A DNA stretch of 64,000 bases, from positions 15,848,149-15,912,148 of the forward strand of contig NC_092699.1 in NCBI RefSeq assembly GCF_964275005.1, read 5' to 3'. The notes below the pieces were generated by a model. The model had not been told where the DNA came from, did not search any database, and was given only the letters and a program-made list of their open reading frames with translations. A program made the position numbers and the translations under genes. This DNA is from Diadema setosum. Taxonomy: Eukaryota > Echinodermata > Echinoidea > Diadematoida > Diadematidae. Shown here piece by piece: positions 45,596 through 57,066 of this stretch. How positions within the stretch are numbered: position 1 is the stretch's first letter; the number at the start of each line of letters is the position of its first letter.

Positions 45596-46329
45596 TACCA
45601 AGCAGCAATTACATTCTAAAACATGGATTTTGATTGAATATGCTATCTGATTGGTTGAAAAGAATGTAAAATGTAAGATCGCGTTCAACATGTAATTACG
45701 CGTATTGAATACATGACTGTAATTAACATTATGAGAATCGCAGCGCACAAAAGAGCAATTAAATATTCAGCCTTCAATTCTTGTCATGCAGCACATTAAT
45801 ATTCTAACATTAGTTTACATTAACTTCACATGCTTTTAATTATAATAATGATAATAAACTAGGACACATTAACGGGATATTTTCAATGACTAATTCAAGA
45901 ACGCACACATATTTGAACATATGGGACTGAGAACAAAAATGGTTTTTTTTTTTTTAAATGTTTATCTGTGAAAAGTAACACCTTTTTCTCTGTTCCTACG
46001 GTCATCCCGATTGGAACAACCAAATGCAGCGCATGACGGCATTTTCAACTTCTCATTACATTACACATCCACTTGAAAAATGGAGTAAATGAAGTAAAAT
46101 TAGGAATTCACGGTACAGATCGGCGTGATTAGCGTGTACTTTTCTCCGTCTCCGGATTCGCTTTTGGGGGAACAGACATGGCGACTGTACAACTTCCGGT
46201 GACTTCCGCGCGGAATAGGCCAATCACTGCACGTCCGCACATCCAGTTAGAGGGGAGATTAGTGACTACTACGCGAAATCGCCAGAGTATAGCCCTCTTA
46301 GCGTAGCTTGCAATTCTATACTCGTTGCT

Positions 46330-47160
46330 TGTGCTATTCCAAGCCTAAAAGCTTTACCCTTGTGATCGACGCATTCGGATTGTGATCCTGTCCCAAGCTG
46401 TGAAGTGATGCAATAAATTGCAAAGGTTTATATTAAAAAAAAATCCAAATTGGAAACGTACACTATACACATTACGTGCCTACATGTAGCACTACGCTTG
46501 TCTTCCGATTTCCACAAGGTAAATAATTCTTTCCTTAAGCCAAAAACTGCTTAAAATGCTATAACAACACTTCCTTTCACATAAAAATGTAGAAATGTTT
46601 CAACCGACGTTGTTACAATTATAGGAAGACATACTTACGAGTGTAACACGTAAAGCACGTATAGATTATGTAGTTAAAGCACAAAAACACCAAAGATAGT
46701 CTTTTATTCATACTGACGTCTAAAAGCATTATTTAGACTGGAACTGTTCGCACAGCAAAATTATCACTAGTCTTTATCATAACTTTTAGCATACTGCTAC
46801 TAATTACTAGTATCAAACCCAACCTCATATCTACTTTTGAATCTTCACCTGTAACGTTAGTGTTAAGTCTTACTCAAAAACTGAATTGCTCGACTGTATA
46901 AATCAAACTCTATCTTAGAGGAGTTGTGAATTAATTCTGAACGTATACCACCATATAAACTGAATTCTGAATACTGGTTTACACGTCATATCAACTCACG
47001 GATAAATAATAGCACAAAGAGACAATGCAAGTCTACGGGTAGGCCTAACTGCGACAGCCGCCACACGTAGCGGCGCGGTCTCCGGGGCTACGGGTAGGCC
47101 CTACTACGACGCTCCAACTACTGTAGGCCTACTCAGAAACTCTACACGCAAACAATACAC
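46330..47160 (+). other. Spacer in intron 7
   Basis: AT-rich, then a short CpG-rich patch near 47050-47100. No gene or element recognised. Confidence 0.35.
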
Positions 47161-47161
47161 A

Positions 47162-47928
47162 ATGGGCCGAATGCATAAAACAATTGAGCAATAAATTTGC
47201 TTGTAAGCAATTGCTTCAAGTAAAAGCACAAGCTCGTCTAGCAAAAGGTCTAGCTCAAGCAATTGCTTAAATCCATATGCCAAAGGAACGTCACGCCTGT
47301 GCGAACACAAGAACAAAGGCGAGTGTGGCAGCATGTATTTGAATGTCTGTGTGGAAACTTTCCTGACATAGCAGAAGAGCTATGAAATGCACACACAGAC
47401 ACATACACACACATCTATACACACACACGTATTACTACTGGCTGATTCCCATCACTGCAGCTTACAGTAGCCCGGATCTGCCAGATCGCACGCGGAGGTC
47501 GGTCTCCTTGCTCTCCACCGAAGTCAGACATCCTACCTGTTTTTCATCACATTTTGCTTGCTAACCACTGGAACTTCCTGTTGTTGAAATGAAAAAGTTT
47601 TCTTACCCTACTTATGAGTAATTTCTTGTAGATTTATACCACTTCTTCACAAGTGTGGTCTTTCTTTCATAAATATGAAAAGGATACTTAAAAGGGTACA
47701 TTCCGGTTAAGCAAAAGCTCAAGCTCATTTTACAGATCTTGGAAAATCGTATCGTAAGGAATTGCTAGCAAGAACTAGCAAAAGGTATGTTTTATGCATA
47801 CGTTTTTAAGTAAATGCTTGGTCTCTAAGCAATTGCTTGCTGGCAAAAGCTTCTGCTCGCAAGCAATTGCTTGTTTTTATGCATACGGATTCGAGTAAAA
47901 GACTAGCACAATGCATTCGGCCCAATGC
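47162..47928. mobile_element. MITE, TGGGCCGAATGCAT termini
   Basis: The left end TGGGCCGAATGCAT (47162) has its complement ATGCATTCGGCCCA at the right (about 47914-47927). Subterminal GCAATTGCTT words and GTTTTATGCATACG-like words recur on both sides. About 765 bp, non-coding; a CA-rich stretch lies inside at 47383-47430. Confidence 0.6.
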
Positions 47929-47959
47929 GTAACTATAGACCGTTTCAATTTCGATGGCC

Positions 47960-48145
47960 TATTCACCTACCGCCGCTAGCGGCGCTATAACGGCCGCCAT
48001 AACTGGGGGCCAACGGGGGCTCCCAGCGAGCTAGCTACCCAGCGAGTTGCACTTGCAGCTAGCAGCCCAGCGTACCCATCGCGCATAGTTAGCCGGGCGC
48101 GGCCGCATGCGCCGCCGGCGGCCGCTGGGTCGGCGACCGCCGCGC
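47960..48145. other. GC- and CpG-rich patch
   Basis: GCCGCTAGCGGCGC, GGCCGCATGCGCC and similar words in about 180 bp, unlike the surrounding AT-rich DNA. It may be the end of a GC-rich MITE or a small CpG-dense patch. No ORF with a domain. Confidence 0.35.
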
Positions 48146-48589
48146 TAAAATTGTGATTGTTTTACTCACTGTGAAAAAGTCATTCAGCGGCATTTAATGC
48201 CTTTCTTTTGGACAAATTGAGTAATTCGGACATATCGATCTAAAATTAATGAAAGCTTCAAAGGATCAGAAAAAAAAAACAACACATATTGTGCAGTTGT
48301 TTGGGTGCACAAAATAAAATAACAGGCGCACAAAATAAAATAACAGGCGAGAAAACGGAAATGGAAGCTGCACGTCAGTGTGTGAAATTCAGACAATACT
48401 GATGCATGATGAATATAATATACACTTAAGTGAAACACAGCGGTATAAAAAATGCACAGAATTTTGAAACAAACTTTGGCCAATGCCTAATAGATTCTCT
48501 TGATTAGGCTAAATCACTGCATATTCATATTCGTGAAATAAAGTTGTTCATTTTAGAAGACAGGTTCAGATCAAAGATTTTGAGAATTA

Positions 48590-48605
48590 ATTAAATATAT
48601 ATATA

Positions 48606-48648
<43 letters not shown>
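48590..48648. repeat. TA microsatellite
   Basis: Uninterrupted TA repeat at about 48610-48646 with a preceding imperfect stretch. Confidence 0.8.
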
Positions 48649-48649
<1 letters not shown>

Positions 48650-50025
48650 TGCTTGGTGCAATACTTACAAAAGTTAGAATACACTTCCTGGCTACTAGTA
48701 TACTACATTGTATATGACAAACATTTTAAAGCCTATACAGCCAAATGTATGTTTCAAGATGTGTAAAAAAAAAAAAAAAAAAAAAAATCTTATATTGTAA
48801 ATGTTTACTACTTCACTAAGCGTTCAGCATTAAATTGACCATTGGGCCTGGAACTCTGAATTTGAATTAATTTTTGATAAAGTGATACTTATAGATATTA
48901 AACTGCCATGAATGGTGGCAAACATCCGTTTCATAAGCATAATTCATATCAAGAAAGTTTGATTTGAAAATCGCTTTTGTAGATTATAATTTTAGGCGTT
49001 AGCGCGATGTTAAATGCAAGGTTACTTAGACCTTAAACAGTAGAATGTTTGGTTGTTGACATCAGGCGACGTAAATTAACTTCTTAAGTTTGTACGGCTT
49101 AGAAACGCCTAGATTTGCCTTCAGTTTGGTTTACTTAGTTAGACCTGCCGGAAGTTAGTGACAACTGAAAATGATATAGGATGTAGCTAACATTAGAGGG
49201 TTCTAGGTAGAAGTCAATAGGTCTAGACGGGTCTAACCGGTTAGATCTAGTCTGGACTGTTGCCTAGAATTCTAGACAAGATCTAAAAAACGTTAGACAG
49301 ACTTTACCCCACTGGTCCGAGAAAAGGCAAAAGCCTAAAAAGGTTTAAGTTAACTGATCTTATTAGTTGCTTTGATAGCGCCATATCTACTATCTAGCTC
49401 AAAACTGATTCATTATTTGTATTTAATTATATCCAGTTAACTGCTCAACAGTCTAGGCTTACTATCTAGACGTCTGTCTGCGCGTAGCCATAGTTCTCCC
49501 CAGGTGTTTTTTATCCTCTTACACAAATGTGAATAGATCTAATGGGGGGCTACCACACGCGAGTACCTATACCCAGGTCATCGCAAAAGAAAGAGTCTAA
49601 CGTGTTACAATTCCACTCACGGATCGTACCGATATTTACCTTGAAGTTCAAGTTTTGGCTACAGCCGTATATGCCATCTGCCCATTCGCTCTTAGCCGGT
49701 ATAAGTTGTTTAACTTTATTAATTAGCTAACGAAAAAAAGTAGACGTTAGAGTTGTCACAAATCCAGATGCGTCGATCGCTGCCAGCGCCAGAGATAGCT
49801 AGCTGGCCGGCTGGCGCCGGGTGGTATGGTAAAAGCACTGGCTGTCGCTGGCACCCTTGCCACGCACGCACGGCGCTTGCCGACCCGGCCTGGTTGGCCC
49901 CCAGTAATGGCGTCGCCTTAAGAGGGCGCACTTCCATGAACAGTCACTTGAATCGGTCTATACACAGCCCAGTCGCCGCTGTGGGTCGCGTAGCGTATTA
50001 ACAGCGTCTGGTCGGGCCAGTGCCG
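48650..50025 (+). other. Spacer with short repeats
   Basis: An A run at about 48767-48787. At 49195-49300 GGTCTAGAC and TCTAGAC-like words recur. Near 49968 TCTATACACAGCCCAGTCGC matches the termini of the element at 50540, so an older fragment of that family is present. Confidence 0.4.
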
Positions 50026-50034
50026 CACTGGGTC

Positions 50035-50509
50035 TAGCCTTTAAACAAGGCGACTCGCTCTGCGTGCCCCCGTATAGCGCGTTTACCCCACAAACCTGTT
50101 GGCCGGCGAGTGGAGCGAGCCGCCTTTATCCACTCGTTCAGGGATGTGTACTTTTGTCGTTGTTGTTGCTTTATATTCTTTGACAAATTTGCGTACAAAT
50201 TTGACGCAGAAAATACACACGGCACCAAGGCAACCCGCGCGCGCTTGCTAACAAATTTGTACGCAAATTTGTCAAAGAATATAAATTTGTTAGCAAGCGC
50301 GCGCGGGTTGCCTTGGTGCCGTGTGTATTTTCTGCGTCAAATTTGTAAGCAAATTTGTCAAAGAATATAAAGCAACAACAACGACAAAAGTACACATCCC
50401 TGATGAACGAGTGGATAAAGGCGGCTCGCTCCACTCGCCGGCCAACAGGTTTGTGGGATAAACGCGCTATACGGGGGCACGCAGAGCGAGTCGCCTTGTT
50501 TAAAGGCTA
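50035..50509. mobile_element. Near-perfect palindromic Mutator-like MITE, 9-bp target duplication
   Basis: The left arm TAGCCTTTAAACAAGGCG and the rest (about 230 bp) are repeated inverted to the right end at 50509. The 9-mer CACTGGGTC lies immediately outside both ends (50026-50034 and 50510-50518). Paired words across the arms include TGGCCGGCGAGTGGAGCG, CAACCCGCGCGCGCTTGC and AAATTTGCGTACAAATTT. A 9-bp duplication with arms over 200 bp is the signature of Mutator-like elements. Non-coding; the antisense-identical 86-87 codon frames are mirror artefacts. Confidence 0.85.
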
Positions 50510-50539
50510 CACTGGGTCGGGCTACCCATCCCAATGCGT

Positions 50540-51637
50540 TAAACTATACACAGCCCAGTCGCTGTACGTACGTCGCGACAGGGCTGTACGCGCGCGACCA
50601 CCAACCACTAGGAGAGCGACGTAATCGTATTACGATAGCTTTGAATTTTGATACTTAACATCATTTTTGTCACCTCAAACTCAACGAGTATACTTTTCAA
50701 TATTTACTCTACATCTGATGCTATTAGTATTCAAATGTACGCAATGAAACTTACCGAAATTGATCATCATAATGCCATCCAGCATGTCCACACGGTACAC
50801 AATCTTTCACGCCAGGCCTAACTATACACAGCCCAGTCGCTGTACGTAGTACGTCGCGACGTACATTACCATGTATGGTAGCCCTACTACATATCGACCA
50901 CCCTTATTGAAACCGACCGCGTATAATTCGCGCACTGAACACTTAGTACGCACTTCTCTGCGCGCAAAGCACATAAAAATGGATTGGCTTTGAATGTAGA
51001 TTAGGATGGCGTGGGAAAACGCGATAATTCACTGTTCATTAATGGTTTTAATCAAGGACAAAATTTCGAATGAATATTTTCACCGAATCGTAATGACAGC
51101 ACAATGTAATGTCTATGGAAGTTTCTAAAAGGCTTCTAAAAAGCTTCGTACAACACGGTGTTCAATACAACTCGGTTTACGTGCATTGTCAATGCAAAAT
51201 CAGCGGTCGATCCTAAAAACGCGATTTACCGCGGGGAGCTGAAACGAGGCCACGCAAGTTCGTCGGCGATATTTTTGCACTGAAACTTCGAATCGAAAAG
51301 GGAACAACGGCATTTGATAGAGCTGGATTTTCTCAATCACGTAGGTCAAGTTTTTTACGTGAATTTCAGTGTTAAATATTCTTATCAAGCAAATAAACAT
51401 TAGGCGGTCGATTAGTAGTAGGTCCAACCCTACAGCGTATTTGAATACTGATAGCATCAGATGTAGAGTAAATATTGAAAAGTATACTCGTTGAATTTGA
51501 GGTGACAAAAATGATGTTAAGTATCAAAATTCAAAGCTATCGTAATACGATTACGTCGCTCTCCTAGTGGTTGGTGGTCGCGCGCGTACAGCCCTGTCGC
51601 GACGTACCATGTACAGCGACTGGGCTGTGTATAGTTA
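50540..51637. mobile_element. Mutator-like element with 10-bp target duplication
   Basis: Left terminus AACTATACACAGCCCAGTCG, right terminus its complement. Arms extend about 200 bp (GTCGCGACAGGGCTGTACGC, ACCACTAGGAGAGCGACG, CTCAACGAGTATAC, CATCTGATGCTAT). The 10-mer CCCAATGCGT flanks it (50530-50539 and 51638-51647). A third copy of the terminal words lies inside at about 50818-50860. No transposase frame, so non-autonomous. Confidence 0.8.
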
Positions 51638-52011
51638 CCCAATGCGTAGCTGTCGAACCTACGCTGTACGTCCGTGCATGACCTACACTGGCGGTATACG
51701 CTACAAAAGGCGTTTAAATTCTATCGAGAACTGTGAACAAAACGATAACCGTAAACTTACGCAGAACCATCAGATGAAGGACTCCCATCCGGAAGTCTGT
51801 GAGATAATCTTACATATTTGCTGCATAATTGCTTAGAAGCCCACTAAAGGAGTAAACCGTCTGTTCGTGCGCCATCTTTCTAGCCCATTTGGAAGGCTGA
51901 AAATCACACTACCATCGAAACTCATCCATTGCGCGCGCGCATAGTTTTTAGCCTAGGTAGGTATGAGAAGCCGAAATTGCAAAAACAATTCAGCGCGAAC
52001 AGCACATTCTC

Positions 52012-52165
52012 CATTTCTGTTTTCACTACATGCACATAAAACATTTAAGAACATTTTCCTAGTGACAAATTACAAGGAGACCTAAAAATAATGATGGAAA
52101 TATGATATTTAACGTATGTTTCCTCTGGCTTTAATAACCATTATGAATACTTCTTTTTTTTTAAG
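52012..52165 (+). other. End of intron 7, array-type
   Basis: Matches the 150 bp ahead of the other A exons (TTTTCACTACATG, CAAGGAGACCTAA, TTTCCTCTGGCTTTAATA) up to the TTTTTTAAG acceptor. Confidence 0.65.
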
Positions 52166-52459
52166 ACTGCGAGGCGTGTAAGTTGGAAGGCTCCGAGACC
52201 ATGGAGCTGTTAACAAGGGGAGGAGAACGCTACGCAAACGTCGATTCGAGTTTACCATTTTTCAGCGAGCTCAAGGCGACTGATAACAGCGATGATGACG
52301 TGGAAGTTATTTGCAGAATTGATGGCCAAGATGTAGCCCAAAAACCGAAAAGGGTTGCCATCAAATCGGGCAGCACACAAGCGACGGCTGACATGACATG
52401 TACTGGATACGAGGAGAATCTGCTGAATTGCACTCATACCGTGAAAATCACCGTCAAAG
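52166..52459 (+). CDS. Exon 8: A2
   Basis: Ninety-eight codons, phase 1 both ends, same splice sites and cysteines as A1. Variable positions: YANVD, LPFF, VEVICR, and the patch AQKPKRVAIKSGS. It shares the KPKR patch with A5, but A3 and A4 have KPVQ. Confidence 0.9.
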
Positions 52460-52565
52460 GTATGAAATAGAGATTGATGGTCATTTAGGTGTTTTCCTTT
52501 GTTGTAGTTTCCAAATATTGGGCCAAGAATAATCTGAAAGTGAAATGGCCCTATACAGAGCCTAT

Positions 52566-53835
52566 CAAAAAAAAAAAAAAAAAAAAGGTAATCCAAATTT
52601 GGAGGGCTGCCATTTCTTAATTGTCAGTTATGAAGAGCACAATTCTGGTTGTAAGGAAGGGGGAACTTTTCCTCTTTCCATTCAGAAGCGGATCTAGAGG
52701 GGGGTTGGGTGTTTGCAACCCCCCCCCCCCCCAAAAAAAAAAAAAAAAAAAAAAATCCGGGGACCATTTTTTTTTTATCTTATCTTTTTTTTAAACTTGT
52801 AATTTTATTTTTTTCTATTTATGGCAATGACCTCTATACCAAAAATAGTGGTGTTTTAGATGCAAGAAAACGCCATTTTCACACACAGATTTTCAAAAAT
52901 TCTCCCTACTGTGGGAGGGGGACACCCCCTCCCACACCCTCCCCCCCCCCCCCCCTCGCTCGCTCCGCTCGCTCGGGCTGGGTCGCTACGTTCCCTCGCA
53001 TACCGCCCCAACCCCCTCCTTTATAAAAAGCTAGATCCGCCCCTGCCATTGATACCTAATTATTTTGACGATTGTCATGCATGACCGAGCACATCCGGAC
53101 TTTAAAGACAACAATGACAAATTGCACTTTTTCCAAGTTTGCGTGTAATTGTGAACGAACGAACAATGCATGTCTGACTACATTGATGAGATCTGTCAAT
53201 GAAAGTGGTCAATTAATCATCAGGCCAGCCTGCACGACTGCAGATTCGTGTTTTAGGGTTTCTTCTAACATTTTATGGTTCATAACCTTCAACATGGCCA
53301 CGTCGTCGATATTTAGTCCTTCCCATTAAGGCGAAACCATTACCCATTTTACTCTCTTCATATTCAAGACATGGTTTGCCACTGGGAGCTAATATGTGTT
53401 GAATATGAACAAAGAAAAATGGATTGTGTGGGTTGGCCTCTGTGGGAGCGACCAAGTTTTCGGACAAAACGCCATGTTAAAGGTTATGGACCATAAAATG
53501 TTAGGAGAAAACCTAAACAGAAACCCTAAACACGAAACCTAAACACAAACGTGCATTCGTACAGGCTGGCCTATTTGGCAACTTTCACTGACAGATCTCA
53601 TCCATGCAGTGAGACAAGCATTGTTCTTCGGAAATCACAATAACACGCAAACTTGGAAAAAGTGCCATTTGTCATTGTTGTCTTTAAAGTCCATGTGCTC
53701 GGTCATGCATGACAATTATCAACATAATTAGGTATCAATGAAAAGAGGAAGAGTTCCTCTTTCCTTACAACTAACATTGTGCTCTTCATAACTGACAATT
53801 AAGAAATGACAACCCTCCATTTTTTTTTTATACGC
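52566..53835. mobile_element. Fold-back element with ~400-bp arms in intron 8
   Basis: TTCTTAATTGTCAGTTATG, AGAGCACAATTCTGG, GTCATGCATGACCGAGCAC and AACATTTTATGGTTCATAAC on the left recur inverted on the right (53480-53825). The loop is about 53300-53470. The left arm is split by the element at 52685. Matching introns of other units read CTATATATTGTCTTGAAGG across this position, so this is a clean extra insertion. Confidence 0.75.
52685..53044. mobile_element. MITE with GCGGATCTAG termini nested in the fold-back arm
   Basis: It begins GCGGATCTAGAGGGGGG and ends CTAGATCCGCCCCTG. It contains C runs (52719-52733, 52937-52953) and poly-A/T. The homologous right arm of the host fold-back lacks it. 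The frames across it are poly-Pro/Lys artefacts. Confidence 0.7.
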
Positions 53836-54161
53836 TCTGCATATTGGATTGAAGGGGAACTTGGTGATAATGGTTTACAGCCTGAAGAAGACCTATGACC
53901 AGAACGAAGAGATATATCTTTCTTATTACACGCAATAAACTCTCTAAAGTTGTTCTAGCACGAAAAATTAATTTATGTTTATGTTCAACGATAATACCAC
54001 TTTTAGGCGATGGTCATGAAAGGATGAAAGACACATGAACTAGAAAATATTGTTTATGGGATTATTATGTAATAGTACTTTTAGTAAGTCAGACGCGGAT
54101 GACGGTATGACTGACTGTAATCATGTGTCATTTCAAAGTATGTTTTTATAAATCCACACAG

Positions 54162-54410
54162 ACAAGGAGGCACCGAGTATGACTGATCCGAACTTGAAAG
54201 CTTCCTATTGCACTGACACCGGAAAGGCGACGAAATTGATCGAGGAAGGGCTTCTGATACCCACATGTGATGACAATGTTGACGACTCGGTAGAAGCTAC
54301 AGGAGTGCCATCTGGAGGTGAATTCTCCATTGGAGTAACGACGTACACTGCTACATGCACAGATGGGTCTGGCAACAAAGTGGAAAAAACATATACATTC
54401 GAGGTGAAAG
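54162..54410 (+). CDS. Exon 9: B2
   Basis: Eighty-three codons, phase 1 both ends (CACACAG acceptor, GTGAGA donor). LLIPTC, EFSIG and VTTYTATC variants. The predicted peptide is identical to B4. Confidence 0.9.
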
Positions 54411-55431
54411 GTGAGATATTGTCAGACTTTAGGGTTGTAGATACCAAAAGTCGTATGAATAGAATTATGTGAAAGAAATTTGCAATTTTGTTTGTTTGTT
54501 TCTTTTAATGCAAGTCGTCAATGGGTAAATATGATCATACGATAGCGGCATGTTCTTATTTCTTATGAACGTGATAGGTTTGGCAAATTTCGGCCGTGGC
54601 GTTTTACGAAATAAGAAAATACCTTCGCAAAACGTTGGAAGGCGCTATACTTATCCGTAATAATTATATAAAAGCATGCTCTACCGCTATATCAAGTTAA
54701 TTTTCATTACAACGAGTAAAACTGACTACAAAAGCTTTACCAATTACAGCTGAATTAGAAGTTTTTAAGAGCGCCTTTTCACCAGATACAGGGATATAAC
54801 AATAATTTCCTTGAACAATTGCACCAAAAGTAAAGGAAGCTGTTGAATTTTCGAGAAGTCAATATCTAAAATGAAGAGGGGCATCAGTCTTAAGCACAAG
54901 TGTGGACGAGATGAGGTGACGATGTCACACCGTCACATATCTTATGTTGGTATTGTACTGAACAAATTATTCTAAACAGCAGCTACTTCTCGGCATAAAG
55001 CAACCTTAATTCCCTTTACGGAATGGAACGAGAGTTCAGTTACTGTAACTGATATTTGGAGTCGAGTTTAAGATGCAAGACGGTAATCTTAAATGAGATC
55101 ATTCTTTCAAGAATGTAAACTTAGAAGGAGAGTGTAAGAGCAAAATTGTCAATATCACACACAGACACACACACACACTCACATGTATACATTATGTACA
55201 TGTATGTATCAAGATGTATAACGATGAGCGGCAATGAGGTACCTTTAGAATGAATGTAAATCGTTTGTGATCAACGTAAATTAAAGTGTTGCGGTAATAT
55301 ATGTATATAATATTTATGTTTATTTAGAAGGTGGATTAAGGTTCTTCTAGTTTAAGATCCATTCGAATGCAAGGAACATGCGCTTTATTATCAGCAGTAG
55401 TTAGTGGTCCTGATAACATTATAAAGGGAAG

Positions 55432-55439
55432 TATATAAG
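55432..55439 (+). promoter_or_regulatory. TATA-like motif repeated in each array unit
   Basis: TATATAAG inside GGGAAGTATATAAGTCAGC, also at 59067-59074 and 62215-62222. About 60 bp downstream lies the relic exon. It resembles a core promoter; whether it is active is unknown, since conservation may only reflect recent duplication. Confidence 0.3.
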
Positions 55440-55494
55440 TCAGCACTTTAGGGATTCACTTTACTTCAATCAAACATCTTGTAAGTTTTTCTAG

Positions 55495-55550
55495 ACTGCA
55501 AAACCATGTAAGTTGGAAAGTTTTGAGGCCGTGTTGAAACATGGTTAGGC
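55495..55550 (+). pseudogene. Relic A-type exon start, unit 2
   Basis: After TTTTCTAG the sequence ACTGCAAAACCATGTAAG, TTGGAAAGTTTTGAGGCC follows the first ~45 bp of A exons (ACTGCGAGGCGTGTAAG, TTGGAAGGCTCCGAGACC). It then diverges and meets a stop (GGTTAG). A dead third exon of the ancestral unit. Confidence 0.6.
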
Positions 55551-56536
55551 CCGAAATCTGACTTCGGCACCCGGATTAGTTCGGTCAAGTACAGGCAAAG
55601 TAGCTATTAGTATAAACTGTCCCTCGGATAGAAAAATAAATGGACATCCTGTGTATGAGAGAGTCCGATCTCATGCATATAAACGATCCTGCTTCATTCA
55701 TCACAAAGTGAGGGTACATAACCCGCTGCAGTGGTCCGCCTCGATTAATATATCACTATCAAAAACGTGCCTTTGACGGCAGACTTGTGCATTTTTATCT
55801 CAAACTGGAAATTAGTGTATCGTTGATTTCCTGATATTATTGTATTTGTTCAAATACAACATATGAATATATATACTTTTTCGAAAATGCAAAGGAAAAC
55901 AAACTTGACAAAACTTACCAAATTTTGTAAATTTCTAGACAAACACCGATAGAAAGTTCTTGGAAATTAAAGGGAGTGCTAAAAAAACAGACGTTTTATT
56001 CTGCATTTCCCTCATTAAAAAAAAAAAAAAAAATCTAGTTACAAAAATGATATAACAAGGCAAATAAGTTTAAAAAAGCTTAAACGTAAAGTAAGACAGA
56101 GATCAAGTGTACACGTAAACTCACATAAACAAACACAAGATAGCTTTCTTGTAATTGAAGAAAGGGGAAAAGTAATAAGCGTGGTTTGAATGACAGAAAG
56201 ACAGCGATGGGGGACGAGGAATAACATCGTCCTGAGCAATATATTAGTAACAAGTGGAAGGAATGTGTGCTTTTATATCGCTGTCCATGTGTGACACCAC
56301 GAAGGGTTGTACTCTTCTTATCTAACGATTGCGGTACTGAAACGTTAACAAAAAAATAGACTTTTGATTTGATAGTCCAAATTTCCTCAAATTTCACTGT
56401 GTTTTCTCAATTTCTGTTTTCACTAAATGTACATATAATATTTGGGTCTTCATTCTCCTTTAAGTAAGAAATGCAAATTTTCCAAGTGACAAATTACAAG
56501 GAGACCTAACAATTATTATGGAAATATGTCATTTAA

Positions 56537-57007
56537 TAATAATAGTGAGACTCTTATAAAGCTCACATTTTTAGCGAGTTTGATGAACAGAGATTACGTG
56601 GTGGTTGGTGAAGATGAAGAGTATTTTGAAAGTAGACAAGGGCAAATTTGTGCAATGTACGGTAAACAAGAAGAAGAATCTTGAAGTTAATCCGTTTTTC
56701 TACATGAAGCCAGTGTACGGACCGAAGTATTGTGGTACGGTATGCACACTTTTCTTCTTGAAAGGAAGTAATCTAGCGGCACAATTCTGAAGACGTTGCA
56801 GTTTACTGAGTTCTTTTTGTGGAAGGCTGCAAAACATAGAATTGCAGAAATCTAGACGAGACGAAATAAGAGCATGCATCAGTTTTTCTGCTCCTGATCT
56901 AGTTAAATATCTCCGAATTGAGCCCAGGTTACGCAAATGAAATCTTACAGATTGGGAAACATATGAAATGTGGTCTTTGAACGTCAGATTTGCATCATAA
57001 ACAACAC
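56537..57007 (-). mobile_element. L2/CR1-like LINE 3' fragment
   Basis: The minus strand encodes FKDHISYVSQSVRFHLRNLG, then IRRYLTRSGAEKLMHALISS, RLDFCNSMFCSLP and KLQRLQNCAARLLPF, the conserved C-terminal part of L2/CR1 reverse transcriptases. The 3' tail is an ATT-type microsatellite at the left edge. CATTTAA is duplicated at both flanks (56530-56536 and 57008-57014). Introns 11 and 13 have the empty site (GTCACTTAACG). 5'-truncated. Confidence 0.85.
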
Positions 57008-57066
57008 CATTTAACGTATGTTTCCTCTGGCTTTAATACCCATTATGAATATTTTTCTTTTTTAAG

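Larger units (their letters stand above)
43308..46324. mobile_element. ~3-kb DNA transposon with long inverted ends
   Basis: GAGTATAGAAGCTACGCTAA with GAGGGTATACTCTTGCG at the left is mirrored at 46277-46324. The terminal repeat continues inward as CTGATCTCCCATCTAACTGG (43914), ATGTGCGGA and GCCATGTTTGTTCCCCC (about 43983), mirrored at 46160-46265. On the left only, about 540 bp (43357-43900) splits this repeat, so another element probably inserted there. The interior has no recognisable transposase. Confidence 0.6.
41516..52011 (+). other. 10.5-kb foreign block in intron 7
   Basis: Array-intron homology stops at about 41515 (GTGTTTTCTC) and resumes at about 52012 (CATTTCTGTTTTCACTAC). Just left of it, unit 1 has lost about 1.7 kb that the other units carry between AATACCTT and TTGATTTGATAGTCC (join near 41470). 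Inside are the separate transposons listed below, plus 41516-42030, 46330-47160 and 48650-50020, where I see nothing recognisable. There is no matched pair of ends for the whole block, so it is probably an accumulation of insertions. Confidence 0.6.
54411..57066 (+). other. Intron 9 (B-to-A array intron with LINE insertion)
   Basis: Near-identical to introns 11 and 13 except for the LINE at 56537. It carries a CA microsatellite (about 55153-55180), the TATA-like motif and relic exon listed below, and the conserved stretch ahead of A exons. Confidence 0.7.

Noticed and set aside
50110-50434. Two near-identical 86-87 codon frames on opposite strands
   Set aside because: They are mirror translations of the perfect palindrome at 50035-50509.
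41516-52011. The 10.5-kb block as one giant transposon or a viral insertion
   Set aside because: No matching terminal repeats or target duplication at its edges, no viral or transposase genes, and many separate complete elements inside.
52230-52596. Long minus-strand frames opposite every A and B exon
   Set aside because: They recur at each copy because the exons are duplicated. The plus strand carries the splice sites, cysteine pattern and domain match, so these are antisense shadows.
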